DNA of 64,000 bases from Lates calcarifer (taxonomy: Eukaryota; Chordata; Actinopteri; Centropomidae), in the NCBI RefSeq assembly GCF_001640805.2, contig NC_066850.1, positions 10,016,510 through 10,080,509 of the forward strand, read 5' to 3'. The notes under the pieces were generated by a model. That model had not been told where the DNA came from and made no database searches. It worked only from the letters and a program-made list of their open reading frames with translations. A program made the position numbers and the translations under genes. Positions 63,401-64,000 of the stretch are shown here, piece by piece; within the stretch, counting starts at the first letter, position 1; each line of letters opens with the position of its first letter.

Positions 63401-64000
63401 TTGGATGCTGAGAGCAGAGTTTGAGCAACATTGAATCCACTTCTACCACAGCGCACTTGGATAGAGTGCATGGTTTGACTCTGGTTTAATGAGATGAGTG
63501 CTAATGTGTCATTTTGTTGCCTCTCCAACAAGAGCAGCCACTGATTTGTGAGACATGAATTCATCACTGCTGCTGTTGCTTGACCGGCCTTGAAGGTAAT
63601 TCTTGGATATAGAGTAGATAGTCACGTTTACTTTTTGGCCTCTTAATGTCCAGAGTTGGGATGGTTTTCAGTCACTAGTCTTAAAGTTGAAGCCACTTCC
63701 ACTGTTTTCATAGCTTTTTAAGGTTTCCAAAAGTTGTGCATTGGTGTAGTTTTTCATATTTTACTGAGATGTGGTTTGTAACCAGACCTTTTGTTTACAG
63801 AATATGCAGCAGAAAAGTTGGAATGAACTGAAAGTAGAAATCAAAGTCACATTTTTAGGTTCTTCTCAAAAATGTATGAAACAAGCGACAACAAACCCCT
63901 CTCGTATCAAAGAATGGATTTTATGAATCAGCACTCTCCAAAATCCTGCAGTAGTTTGTTTGTCGAAAGGCTTTCAAGTCACAGCTGTGCAAAAGAATGC

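Larger units (their letters stand above)
58557..64000 (+). other. pawr: pawr intron after the first coding exon, runs off the window
   Basis: 5.4 kb with TG arrays and A/T runs. I looked for the next PAWR exon (human CLDEYEDDEAG...) and did not see it, in line with the long intron at this place in mammals. Confidence 0.8.

Overview
The window reads as nuclear DNA of a teleost fish, probably a percomorph. Exons are short and flanked by GT/AG introns, CA, GA and CT microsatellites are dense, and several intergenic stretches resemble dispersed repeats common in spiny-rayed fish. Two protein-coding genes can be supported, both on the + strand. No bacterial-type operon, CRISPR array, rRNA or convincing tRNA gene was seen.

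Layout. 1-4060 is upstream intergenic DNA with no gene I can support. 4060-4251 is the promoter and 5' leader of the first gene. 4252-47946 is a complete myosin phosphatase targeting subunit 1 gene (ppp1r12a, MYPT1). I could follow its main path through 26 coding exons, every junction keeping frame, giving a 1070-residue protein: N-terminal PP1-binding KVKF motif, ankyrin repeats, acidic and Ser/Thr-rich middle, the RRST sites equivalent to human Thr696 and Thr853, a C-terminal coiled coil and leucine zipper. Intron 1 alone is 18.6 kb. 47947 to about 49785 is the 3' UTR with two poly(A) signals. About 49790-57350 is intergenic, with repeat-like fragments and one repeat-poor block. From about 57350 to the right edge lies the 5' end of pawr (Par-4): a noncoding first exon, a 199-codon coding exon (57960-58556) and the start of a long intron. 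The rest of pawr is outside the window. The order and orientation ppp1r12a-pawr match the mammalian arrangement.

The two genes are functionally related. MYPT1 targets PP1 to myosin light chain, and Par-4 has been reported to bind and regulate the MYPT1 complex. The most interesting signals are: (1) an in-frame 108-nt cassette-type exon (33088-33195) that repeats the WRxGLRKTG region of the next exon, with mostly synonymous differences in the matching core; (2) a second, alternative terminal exon (45787-45924) encoding a related but different leucine-zipper tail, with its own poly(A) signal; and (3) an identical REKRRSTGV peptide in MYPT1 and in neighbouring PAWR, each followed within 6-7 codons by a phase-0 intron. 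The third suggests shared ancestry or exon exchange between the two neighbours. Coordinates of splice junctions come from reading by eye and from remembered human protein sequence, with no alignment or transcript data.
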